Shown piece after piece: positions 1-7,170 of a DNA stretch of 64,000 nucleotides (within the stretch, counting starts at the first letter, position 1; each line of letters opens with the position of its first letter). The notes under the pieces are model-generated. The model was not told the origin of the DNA. It saw only the letters and a list, made by a program, of their open reading frames with translations, and made no database searches. Source of the DNA: Sphingosinicella sp963974575 (GTDB lineage Bacteria; Pseudomonadota; Alphaproteobacteria; Sphingomonadales; Sphingomonadaceae); the NCBI RefSeq assembly GCF_963974575.1, contig NZ_CAXBBQ010000003.1:186001-250000 (forward strand), in the 5' to 3' direction. The translations under genes and the position numbers were made by a program.

Positions 1-387
1 CACGGGGCGGCGGGTTTGGCGGTCCACGTAGACATGGATGAAAAAACCCTCGGCGGCGGCCTGCGCCTCGCCTTCCGCAAACAGCCCGACCTCGTAGCGG
101 ACCGAAGAGGTGCCGATGTGCGCGGCGCGGATACCCGCCTCGATTACCTGCGGGAAGGCGAGCGGCGCGGCGTAGCGGCAGCCGGTTTCGACGACGAGAC
201 CGATGACGGCGCCGCCGTGGATATCGAGAACGCCCGCCTCGATCAGATGCGCGTTCACCGCCGTGTCGAACCAGCTGTAATAGACGACGTTGTTGACGTG
301 GCCGTAGACGTCGTTGTCCGCCCAGCGCGTGGTGATGGGGCGGAACGCGGCGTAATCGGCGCGGGCGCGGTAGGGTTCGCGGCTCAA
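1..387 (-). CDS. Acyl-CoA thioesterase, 4HBT/YbgC-like hotdog family (partial, C-terminus outside window)
   Basis: About 129 codons are open from the start to the window edge, so the C-terminus is missing. The motif DNDVYGHVNNVVYY near residue 25 is the hotdog-fold signature of FadM/YbgC-like acyl-CoA hydrolases, with the first Asp of the ND pair as the expected catalytic residue. Family members hydrolyse acyl-CoA thioesters in the cytoplasm; the substrate cannot be read from sequence. The start is a TTG that overlaps the TGA of the upstream dehydrogenase (TTGA), so the two genes are probably translationally coupled. The family call is firm and the start fairly so, since no ATG or GTG lies closer to the motif. 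Confidence 0.82.
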   Translation of the reverse strand, partial: MSREPYRARADYAAFRPITTRWADNDVYGHVNNVVYYSWFDTAVNAHLIEAGVLDIHGGAVIGLVVETGCRYAAPLAFPQVIEAGIRAAHIGTSSVRYEVGLFAEGEAQAAAEGFFIHVYVDRQTRRPV

Positions 388-1520
388 AGCGCGGCCTCGT
401 AGAGACGGCGCGCATCGGCGAGGCCGATCTCGCACGGGTTGTTGATGAGCAGGCGCTGCTGCTTCATCGCTTCAGACGCCAGCAGATCGAGGTCGGCTGC
501 CTTGACGCCGACGTCGCGCAGGCGCGCGGGGACGCCGCAATCGGCGGCGATGGCGACGAGCGCCTCGACGAGCCCCTGCGCCTGCGCCTGACGGCCGAGG
601 GGTGCCAGGCTGGAATCGAGGATCGGCGCGAGGTCGGCGTAGAGCGGGAGCGCGGCGGCCATGTTGTGGCCGAGCACATGTGGCAGCATCAGCGCATTCG
701 AAAGCCCGTGCGGCACATGAAAATGCCCGCCGAGCGGATAGGCGAGCGCATGGACGCCCGCGACGGGGGCGTTGGCAAAGGCGACGCCTGCGAGGTGCGA
801 CCCAAGCAGCATGGCGCCGCGCACGTCGGGATTGGCCGGATCATCGCAGGCGCGGCGGATATTGGCGCCGAGCAGGCGGAGCGCTTCCTTCGCGAGAGCA
901 TCCGACAGCGGGTTCTTCAGGCGCTTCGTGGTGAACGCCTCGATGGCGTGGACCATGGCATCGATACCCGTGGCTGCGGTGACGCCGCGCGGTAGGCCGA
1001 AGGTGAGCGACGCGTCGAGGATTGCCCAGTCCGCATACAGCGGCCGCGCGACGACGCCCTTTTTCTCGGCGCCGCCGACGGTGAGGATCGCGATCGGCGT
1101 GGCTTCCGAGCCGGTGCCCGCCGTGGTGGGGATGAGAACGAGTGGCAGGCGCGCGCCCTGCGCCTGATCGATGCCGTAGATGCTATCCAGATCATCGCCC
1201 GAGCCGAGCAAATAGGCGACAACCTTGGCGACATCCATCGGGCTGCCGCCGCCGAAGCCGATAACCGACGTGACGCCCGCTTCGCGCCCGGTGGCCACGG
1301 CAGCAAGCGCGGTCGCAGCGGAGGGGTCGGCCTCGACGCCGTCGAACACCAGCGCCCGGTCGCCGAGCGCGGCGAGCATGGGATCGGCAAGGCCGAGGCC
1401 GCGCACGCCTTTGTCCGTGACGACGAGCACGGGGCCTTCGGGCACGAGATCGGGGACGGACGTGCTGCGGCCGGTCCCGGAGAGCACGCGAGGGCCGTAG
1501 TCGAAGCGGAAGTCGGTCAT
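384..1520 (-). CDS. Iron-containing (type III) alcohol dehydrogenase
   Basis: A 378-residue NAD(P)-dependent dehydrogenase of the Fe-ADH family. It shows the nucleotide-binding motif GGGSPMDVAK near residue 95. The metal ligands appear as GIDAMVHAIEAF (Asp and His) and HALAYPLGGHFHVPHG (two His). I chose the ATG at 1520: the open frame continues upstream, but that extension translates the rplQ terminator hairpin. Family members oxidise alcohols or reduce aldehydes or maleylacetate; the substrate is not determinable here. It sits just beyond the ribosomal terminator and overlaps the next gene, an acyl-CoA thioesterase, which suggests a two-gene unit. Confidence 0.88.
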   Translation of the reverse strand: MTDFRFDYGPRVLSGTGRSTSVPDLVPEGPVLVVTDKGVRGLGLADPMLAALGDRALVFDGVEADPSAATALAAVATGREAGVTSVIGFGGGSPMDVAKVVAYLLGSGDDLDSIYGIDQAQGARLPLVLIPTTAGTGSEATPIAILTVGGAEKKGVVARPLYADWAILDASLTFGLPRGVTAATGIDAMVHAIEAFTTKRLKNPLSDALAKEALRLLGANIRRACDDPANPDVRGAMLLGSHLAGVAFANAPVAGVHALAYPLGGHFHVPHGLSNALMLPHVLGHNMAAALPLYADLAPILDSSLAPLGRQAQAQGLVEALVAIAADCGVPARLRDVGVKAADLDLLASEAMKQQRLLINNPCEIGLADARRLYEAAL

Positions 1521-1544
1521 GGGCGGCACCCTATTGGCTGGCCC

Positions 1545-1579
1545 GAAAAAGAAAAGGGCCGCACCCGAAGGCACGGCCC
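1545..1579 (-). terminator. Rho-independent terminator of the alpha ribosomal operon
   Basis: Read on the minus strand, a 10-bp GC-rich stem (two G:U pairs) closes on a TTCG tetraloop and runs into TTTTCTTTTT. It begins about 25 bases after the rplQ stop. This is a textbook intrinsic terminator and marks the end of the rpsM-rplQ transcript. Confidence 0.92.
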
Positions 1580-1603
1580 CTATCTTTCAGCGAAAGCGCC
1601 CGC

Positions 1604-2023
1604 TCAGGCGGCTTCGGCCTCATCGTATGATTCGACCGGCCCAGAGTCCTGACCCTTGGCGCTGGTGTCGCGATCCACGAACTCGATGATCGCCATTGGC
1701 GCGGCATCGTCTCCGCGAATGCCGGCCTTCAGCACGCGGATGTAGCCGCCGGGGCGCCCCTCGTAACGCGGGCCGAGCACCTCGAAGAGCTTCTTCAGCT
1801 GCGTTTCGTCCATCAGGCGCGACTGCGCGAGACGGCGATTGGAAAGGCCGCCCTTCTTGGCGAGCGTGATCAGCTTTTCCACGTACGGGCGAAGTTCCTT
1901 CGCCTTGGGCAGCGTGGTCTTGATCTGCTCGTGCTTGATGAGCGCGGCGGCCATGTTGCGGAACATCGCCTGGCGATGGCTCGAGGTACGGCCGAGCTTA
2001 CGGTGTCCTACGCGGTGACGCAT
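1604..2023 (-). CDS. rplQ: 50S ribosomal protein L17
   Basis: 139 residues starting MRHRVGHRKLGR, the typical L17 N-terminus, with the conserved segments LIKHEQIKTTLPKAKELRP and the RPGGYIR motif. The acidic tail (DSGPVESYDEAEAA) is common in alphaproteobacterial L17. It is the last gene of the alpha operon, about 100 bases after rpoA, and is followed by a strong terminator. Confidence 0.97.
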   Translation of the reverse strand: MRHRVGHRKLGRTSSHRQAMFRNMAAALIKHEQIKTTLPKAKELRPYVEKLITLAKKGGLSNRRLAQSRLMDETQLKKLFEVLGPRYEGRPGGYIRVLKAGIRGDDAAPMAIIEFVDRDTSAKGQDSGPVESYDEAEAA

Positions 2024-2125
2024 CTTGTCTTCCTTCTCGTTTGTTCACGGAGCCGTGCGAGGTACTCCGGACCAGGCGGCAGAAACCGGGCGCCGCCCAA
2101 ACCCGTGTAGGGTAAGGCCGAAGCC

Positions 2126-3172
2126 TCAGCCCATGATTTCCTGCTCGAGCTTCTTGGCGAGTTCCTCGATGTTCTCCGGCGGCCAGCCGGGGATTTCCAT
2201 CCCGAGGCGAAGGCCCATCTGCGAGAGGACCTCCTTGATCTCGTTGAGGCTCTTGCGGCCGAAGTTCGGCGTGCGCAGCATCTCGGCCTCGGTCTTCTGA
2301 ACGAGGTCGCCGATGTAGATGATGTTGTCGTTCTTCAGGCAGTTCGCACTGCGCACCGACAGCTCCAGCTCGTCCACCTTCTTGAGGAGGTAACGGTTGA
2401 TGGCGCCTTCGTCTTCCTGCGCGGCAGCAGCCGTCGAGGGAACGGCGGCGATCGCCGTCGGCTCGTCGAAGTTGATGAAGAGCGCCAGCTGGTCCTGAAG
2501 AATGCGCGCAGAATAGGCGAGCGCATCATCCGGCGTCACGGTGCCGTCGGTTTCGATCGTCAGCGTCAGCTTGTCGTAATCGAGTTCCTGGCCGACGCGG
2601 GTGTTTTCCACCTTGTAGGCGACCTGACGCACCGGCGAGTAGAGCGCATCGACCGGCACGAGACCGATCGGCGCATCCGCCGGACGGTTCTGCGACGCGG
2701 GCACGTAGCCCTTGCCGGTTTCGACCGTCAGTTCCATGTTGAGCGTCGCGCCCTCGTCGAGCGTGCAGATGACGAGATCGGGGTTCATGATCTCGATATC
2801 GCCCGTCACCGAAATCTGGCCGGCGGTGACTTCGCCCGGACCCGAGGCGGTGAGGTGCAGGCGCTTCGGCATCTCGTCGAGCATCTTCACCGCAACCTGC
2901 TTCACATTCAGCACGATGTCGGTAACGTCCTCACGCACGCCGGCAAGCGAGGAAAACTCATGCAGCACGCCGTCGATCTTGATCGAGGTGACGGCCGCAC
3001 CCTGCAGCGAGGAGAGCAGCACGCGGCGCAGCGCATTGCCGAGCGTGAGGCCGAAACCGCGCTCCAGCGGCTCGGCGACGAACGTCGCCTTCCGCGCCTT
3101 GTCCGCGCCGGCCTTCACTTCGAGGCTGTTGGGTTTCTTCAGTTCCTGCCAGTTCTTTGCAATTACGGCCAC
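2126..3172 (-). CDS. rpoA: DNA-directed RNA polymerase subunit alpha
   Basis: 348 residues. The N-terminal assembly domain (LERGFGLTLGNALRRVLLSS) and the C-terminal DNA-binding domain (SVRSANCLKNDNIIYIGDLV, then GRKSLNEIKEVL) are both complete. I set the start at a GTG preceded by GGGGAAG. Upstream in-frame codons exist but fall before this ribosome binding site and add residues (MRRASARQPAKGKT) absent from the family. It lies between rpsK and rplQ in the usual alpha-operon order. Confidence 0.96.
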   Translation of the reverse strand: MAVIAKNWQELKKPNSLEVKAGADKARKATFVAEPLERGFGLTLGNALRRVLLSSLQGAAVTSIKIDGVLHEFSSLAGVREDVTDIVLNVKQVAVKMLDEMPKRLHLTASGPGEVTAGQISVTGDIEIMNPDLVICTLDEGATLNMELTVETGKGYVPASQNRPADAPIGLVPVDALYSPVRQVAYKVENTRVGQELDYDKLTLTIETDGTVTPDDALAYSARILQDQLALFINFDEPTAIAAVPSTAAAAQEDEGAINRYLLKKVDELELSVRSANCLKNDNIIYIGDLVQKTEAEMLRTPNFGRKSLNEIKEVLSQMGLRLGMEIPGWPPENIEELAKKLEQEIMG

Positions 3173-3254
3173 TGTCTTCCCCTTCGCGGGCTGGCGGGCC
3201 GAAGCCCGCCGCATAGGATTTTCGGACGAAACGCTTTGGCGAACGCGCGGGGCG

Positions 3255-3644
3255 TCAGACGCGGCGGCGCTTCGGCGGACGCACGCCGTTGTGCGGGATC
3301 GGCGTCACATCGCGGATCGCGGTGATCTGGAAGCCGACCGCCTGCAGCGCGCGGAGTGCCGATTCGCGGCCCGAACCGGGGCCCCGAACTTCGACTTCCA
3401 GCGTGCGCACGCCGTGCTCGGCAGCCTTCTTGCCGGCGTCTTCCGCTGCGACCTGCGCGGCGTAAGGCGTCGACTTGCGGCTGCCCTTGAAGCCCATCGT
3501 GCCGGCCGACGACCAGGCAATCGCATTGCCCTGCGCGTCCGTGATGGTGATCATGGTGTTGTTGAAAGAGGCGTTCACATGCGCGACGCCCGACGTAATG
3601 TTCTTGCGCTCGCGCCGTTTGATGCGAGCCGGTTCCCGTGCCAT
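3255..3644 (-). CDS. rpsK: 30S ribosomal protein S11
   Basis: 129 residues with the S11 signature GVAHVNASFNNTMITITD and the C-terminal VTPIPHNGVRPPKRRRV. Standard length. Located between rpsM and rpoA in the alpha operon. Confidence 0.97.
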   Translation of the reverse strand: MAREPARIKRRERKNITSGVAHVNASFNNTMITITDAQGNAIAWSSAGTMGFKGSRKSTPYAAQVAAEDAGKKAAEHGVRTLEVEVRGPGSGRESALRALQAVGFQITAIRDVTPIPHNGVRPPKRRRV

Positions 3645-3668
3645 TTCGAATAGCTCCCTTTTGCTCGC

Positions 3669-4037
3669 TTATTTCTTCTTGCCGGCGATCGGCTTCGCCT
3701 TGCCCTTGCGGGTGCGGGCGTTCGTGTGCGTGCGCTGGCCGCGGACCGGAAGGCCCTTGCGATGACGCAGGCCGCGATAGGACGCGAGGTCCATCAGGCG
3801 CTTGATGTTCATCGACGTCTCGCGGCGAAGATCGCCTTCCACAGTGTGGTCGCGGTCGATCATCTCGCGGATCTGGATGACTTCCTGATCGGTGAGGTCC
3901 TGAACGCGGCGTTCCGCCGGGAAGCCCAGCGTGCTGCAGATTTTCGACGCGGTGGTACGGCCGATGCCATGAATATAGGTAAGGGCAATCACGACGCGCT
4001 TGTTGGTCGGGATGTTAACGCCCGCAATACGTGCCAC
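3669..4037 (-). CDS. rpsM: 30S ribosomal protein S13
   Basis: 122 residues from a GTG start, the normal S13 length, beginning VARIAGVNIPTNKRV and ending in the basic tail ARTRKGKAKPIAGKKK. AGGAGA lies seven bases before the GTG and decides the start; a longer frame upstream begins outside this ribosome binding site. It is the first gene of the alpha operon, about 125 bases downstream of a strong promoter. No rpmJ, infA or rpsD is present in this operon. Confidence 0.97.
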   Translation of the reverse strand: MARIAGVNIPTNKRVVIALTYIHGIGRTTASKICSTLGFPAERRVQDLTDQEVIQIREMIDRDHTVEGDLRRETSMNIKRLMDLASYRGLRHRKGLPVRGQRTHTNARTRKGKAKPIAGKKK

Positions 4038-4169
4038 AGATGTTTCTCCTAGCTCCACAGGCCGGCGCGGGCACGCGGGCCTATCTCAAAGCGTAAATCC
4101 CAATGAACACACAAAACCGGCGAGCACGCGTTATGCGCCGCCGGAATGCGATACATTCGGGATGTGGGG

Positions 4170-4198
4170 GAGATAGGAGCCGAATCGGCCTGTGTCAA
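4170..4198 (-). promoter_or_regulatory. Sigma-70-type promoter of the rpsM-rpsK-rpoA-rplQ operon
   Basis: On the minus strand, TTGACA and TATCTC are separated by 17 bases, and transcription should begin near 4163. This gives a leader of about 125 bases before rpsM. A second TTGACA lies just upstream. The promoter makes the alpha block independent of the S10/spc transcript, which is separated from it by an oppositely oriented gene. Confidence 0.8.
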
Positions 4199-4311
4199 GC
4201 GGCGGCGCGACGCCGGTGTCAAGATACGAAACGCAGCCGCAACCCGCAGACGGTTGACGCGTGCATCGCATATCGCCATCGGCGGTTGCAATATCGTGAA
4301 CGGGGGATCGC

Positions 4312-5583
4312 ATGGCTGAAGCCGGACAACTGCCGCCATCGACGCGGCGCGTGCTGACGGCGAGCCTCGTCGGCACGGCGGTGGAGTTCTACGACTTCTA
4401 TATTTACGTGACGGCGGCGGCGCTGGTGTTCGGGCCGCTGTTCTTTCCCTCCGAGTCCCCTTCCGTTCAGCTGATGATGTCGTATGCGAGCTTCAGCATC
4501 GCGTTTCTGGCGCGTCCGCTCGGCGCCAGCGTGTTCGGGCACTTCGGCGACCGGATCGGGCGCAAGTCCACACTTGTCGCCTCGCTGATGCTGATGGGCG
4601 GCTCGACGCTCGCCATAGCCTTCCTGCCGACCTACCAGACCGCCGGATGGATCGCGCCGCTGCTGCTGTGCCTCCTGCGCTTCGGGCAGGGCTTCGGCCT
4701 GGGCGGCGAATGGGGCGGGGCGGCGCTGCTCGCGGTGGAGAACGCGCCGCCGGGCTGGCGCGGGCGCTTCGGCATGTTCCCGCAGCTCGGCGCGCCGGTA
4801 GGCTTCATCGCGGCGAACGGGCTGTTCCTGATCCTCGGCCTCACACTGACGCCGGAGCAGTTCTTCGCGTGGGGCTGGCGGCTGCCTTTCCTTGCGAGCG
4901 CGGTGCTGGTGGGCGTCGGCCTGTGGGTGCGGCTGAAGCTGACCGAAACGCCCGCCTTCGCCGCCGCCATGGAACAGGGACCGCCGCCCAAGGTGCCGCT
5001 TGCCGAGCTGCTGAAGGATCACTGGCGCGAGACGCTGGCGGGCACGCTCGCCGTCGTCTGCTGCTTCGCGATCTTCTACCTCGCGACCGCGTTCGCGCTC
5101 GGCTACGGCACGACGACGCTCGGCATCGCGCGTGAGACGTTCCTGTCGATCCTGCTCGGCGCGATCCTGTTCATGGCCGTGGGCATCCTGATCGCGGGCT
5201 GGCTTTCGGACGTGAAGACGCCGCGCTTCATCCTGATGGCGGGCTGCATCGGCACCGTGCCGACGGCGCTTTTGATGGCGCCGATGATGGAAGGCGGCGC
5301 GCTTCTGCCGGTGTTCGCCTTCCTGTCGCTGATGCTGCTGATGATGGGGTTCGTCTACGGGCCGCTCGGCGCGTTCCTGCCCGGGCTGTTTCCGGCGCGC
5401 GTGCGCTACACGGGCGCATCAATGGCGTTCAATGTGGGCGGCATCCTGGGCGGGGGCCTCGCGCCCAACATCGCGCAGGCGCTTGCCGATCGGGGCGGGC
5501 TTGCGCCGGTGGGGCTCTATCTCGCGGGCGCGGCGACGGTGAGCTTCCTCGGGCTGCTGATGGTGAAGCCGGAGCCCCGCTGA
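4312..5583 (+). CDS. MFS transporter, metabolite:H+ symporter (MHS) type
   Basis: 423 residues with about 12 hydrophobic segments. The start region VGTAVEFYDFYIYVTAAAL and the loop GHFGDRIGRKSTL are characteristic of the ProP/KgtP/ShiA-like metabolite:proton symporters, as is RFGQGFGLGGEWGGAALL. Members import osmolytes, dicarboxylates or shikimate; the substrate here is unknown. A GGGGGA ribosome binding site precedes the ATG. The gene is on the plus strand between the spc and alpha ribosomal blocks, diverging from rpsM and converging on the ModE-like gene, an unusual position. Confidence 0.88.
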   Translation: MAEAGQLPPSTRRVLTASLVGTAVEFYDFYIYVTAAALVFGPLFFPSESPSVQLMMSYASFSIAFLARPLGASVFGHFGDRIGRKSTLVASLMLMGGSTLAIAFLPTYQTAGWIAPLLLCLLRFGQGFGLGGEWGGAALLAVENAPPGWRGRFGMFPQLGAPVGFIAANGLFLILGLTLTPEQFFAWGWRLPFLASAVLVGVGLWVRLKLTETPAFAAAMEQGPPPKVPLAELLKDHWRETLAGTLAVVCCFAIFYLATAFALGYGTTTLGIARETFLSILLGAILFMAVGILIAGWLSDVKTPRFILMAGCIGTVPTALLMAPMMEGGALLPVFAFLSLMLLMMGFVYGPLGAFLPGLFPARVRYTGASMAFNVGGILGGGLAPNIAQALADRGGLAPVGLYLAGAATVSFLGLLMVKPEPR

Positions 5584-5587
5584 GGTT

Positions 5588-5962
5588 TCAGGCGTGCGGC
5601 AAGGGCTTGTCGCGCAGGAGCGCGAGCAGGTCGCGGTAGGCTGGGTCGTCTGTGGTTTCCGCAAGTTTCGCCTCGAAGGCGCGATAGGTATCGAGCAGGG
5701 TGCGGCCGAAGGGCGTGAGGCGCGCGCCTTTGTCTGCGCCGCCGCCCGCGGTCGTTTCGACGACACGTTCCGCCCAGCAGCGGTTCAGGCTGTCGACGAG
5801 GAGCCAAGTGCGGCGGTAGCTCATGCCCATCGCGCGGCCCGCGCCGGAGATCGAGCCTTCGCGGTCGATGGCTTCAAGCAGGTCCGCCTTGCCGGGGCCG
5901 ATCGCGGGCTCGCCGCCGCAGAAGATCTGCGCCTTGAGCTTGAGGGGGCCGATGATCGCCAC
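5588..5962 (-). CDS. Single-domain ModE-like winged-helix transcriptional regulator
   Basis: About 124 residues from a GTG start. The core (KADLLEAIDREGSISGAGRA then MGMSYRRTWLLVDSLN) is the winged-helix DNA-binding domain of ModE/LysR-type N-termini, and TTAGGGADKGARLTPFGRTLL is typical of molybdenum-family ModE. No molybdate-binding (TOBE/Mop) domain follows. Such short proteins are common and annotated only as ModE-family or LysR-like regulators. No modABC genes are nearby, so a molybdate role is not supported. It starts five bases after the SRPBCC gene and is probably cotranscribed with it. Confidence 0.8.
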   Translation of the reverse strand: MAIIGPLKLKAQIFCGGEPAIGPGKADLLEAIDREGSISGAGRAMGMSYRRTWLLVDSLNRCWAERVVETTAGGGADKGARLTPFGRTLLDTYRAFEAKLAETTDDPAYRDLLALLRDKPLPHA

Positions 5963-5967
5963 GCGGC

Positions 5968-6477
5968 TCAGTCTTTGGGAAACAGCGCCGCGAGACGCGT
6001 GAGCTGTTCGTTCAGCACCTGGCCGACGAGCGGCGCGGTCGCCGGAACATCGAAGCGCATGTGGCCGCCGACGACATAGGTCTGGGTGATCTCCGTGCCG
6101 TTCGGGACGGGCTTCAGCGCCCATGTAAGCGTGGCGGCGACACCTTCGGATTGCAGGGGGCCGAGACCGCCGACCAGACGCAGCGTGCTGCCGGGACCAG
6201 CGAAGACGACGCGCATGTGCTCGACCGAACCGCCGTCCGGCAGCGCCTCGCAGAAGCAGCCACCCGCCTTCGCATCGAGCGTGAAGTTCGCCGCCTTGCC
6301 GGAATAGCTATGGTCCGGATTCCAGTAGCGCGCAGGGGCGACAAGTGCCGCCCAGACCGCATCGGGCGCGGCCGCCGCGACGGCCTTGTTCTCGACGACG
6401 AAACCGGTTTCGCTGACCTTCACGTCCGCCGCAGCCGGCGCAGCGGCAAGCATCAGCACCGGCAGAATGAAGCGCAT
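5968..6477 (-). CDS. Exported SRPBCC (START/polyketide-cyclase-like) domain protein
   Basis: 169 residues. A signal peptide (MRFILPVLMLAAAPAAADV) is followed by a helix-grip-fold domain: VAAAAPDAVWAALVAPARYWNPDHSYS is typical of SRPBCC ligand-binding proteins, and the domain continues to the C-terminus. Predicted periplasmic; ligand unknown. GGGGAGGG precedes the start codon. It lies downstream of adk in the same direction with no obvious terminator between them. Confidence 0.75.
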   Translation of the reverse strand: MRFILPVLMLAAAPAAADVKVSETGFVVENKAVAAAAPDAVWAALVAPARYWNPDHSYSGKAANFTLDAKAGGCFCEALPDGGSVEHMRVVFAGPGSTLRLVGGLGPLQSEGVAATLTWALKPVPNGTEITQTYVVGGHMRFDVPATAPLVGQVLNEQLTRLAALFPKD

Positions 6478-6522
6478 GAGTCCCTCCCCTCGTTGCCGAG
6501 CGGAAGTGTGCCCGGAAGCGCG

Positions 6523-7170
6523 TCAGGCGTCCAGAATCGCCGCGATACTGGCAGCGACGTCGCCCATGTCGGCCATGCCGTCGACGCGCTTCACGAGGCC
6601 GCGCGCTTCGTAGATCGGCAGGATCGGCGCGGTCTTGGCGCGGTATTCGGCCATGCGCGTGCGGACCGTTTCGGCATTGTCGTCGGGGCGGCGCTTGAAT
6701 TCAGCGCCACCGCAGACATCGCAGACGCCTTCGGTCTTCGGCTGCTTGAAGGTGTCGTGATAGCCCTCGCCGCACTTCGCACAGGTGAAGCGGCCGGTGA
6801 TGCGCTCGACGAGCGCGTCTTCATCGACATCGAGTTCGATCACGTGATCGAGGGTGCGGCCACGCGCGCTGAGGATCGCGTCGAGCGATTCCGCCTGCGC
6901 CGCGGTGCGCGGATAGCCATCGAAGATCGCGCCCTTGTCCGGGCCCATCTCGTCGAGCTTGTCACCGATGAGGTCGGAGACGATCTCGTCGGAGACGAGC
7001 TGGCCGGCGTCCATCACGGCCTTCGCCTTGAGACCGACGGGCGTTCCCGCCTTCACCGCCGCGCGAAGCATGTCGCCGGTCGAGAGCTGCACCATGCCGC
7101 GCTCTTCGACGAGCTTGCCGGCCTGCGTGCCCTTACCCGCCCCCGGCGGGCCGAGCAGTATTATGTTCAA
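6523..7170 (-). CDS. adk: Adenylate kinase with a four-cysteine zinc lid
   Basis: 215 residues; interconverts ATP, ADP and AMP. The P-loop GPPGAGKGTQA, the AMP-site FDGYPRT and the long LID domain are all present. The LID carries two CxxC pairs (CAKC and CDVC), the structural-zinc form common in Gram-positive bacteria and variable in proteobacteria. The start is TTG, overlapping the TGA of secY (TTGA), so translation is probably coupled to secY, as in many spc operons. Confidence 0.95.
   Translation of the reverse strand: MNIILLGPPGAGKGTQAGKLVEERGMVQLSTGDMLRAAVKAGTPVGLKAKAVMDAGQLVSDEIVSDLIGDKLDEMGPDKGAIFDGYPRTAAQAESLDAILSARGRTLDHVIELDVDEDALVERITGRFTCAKCGEGYHDTFKQPKTEGVCDVCGGAEFKRRPDDNAETVRTRMAEYRAKTAPILPIYEARGLVKRVDGMADMGDVAASIAAILDA

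Noticed and set aside
4038..4163. S4-type translational control structure in the alpha operon leader
   Set aside because: rpsD is not in this operon and I could not trace a pseudoknot like that of E. coli; the leader is simply noted.
4219..5022. Minus-strand frame opposite the MHS transporter
   Set aside because: The translation is a repetitive Arg/Glu/Gln-rich shadow, and the plus-strand frame encodes a well-defined transporter.
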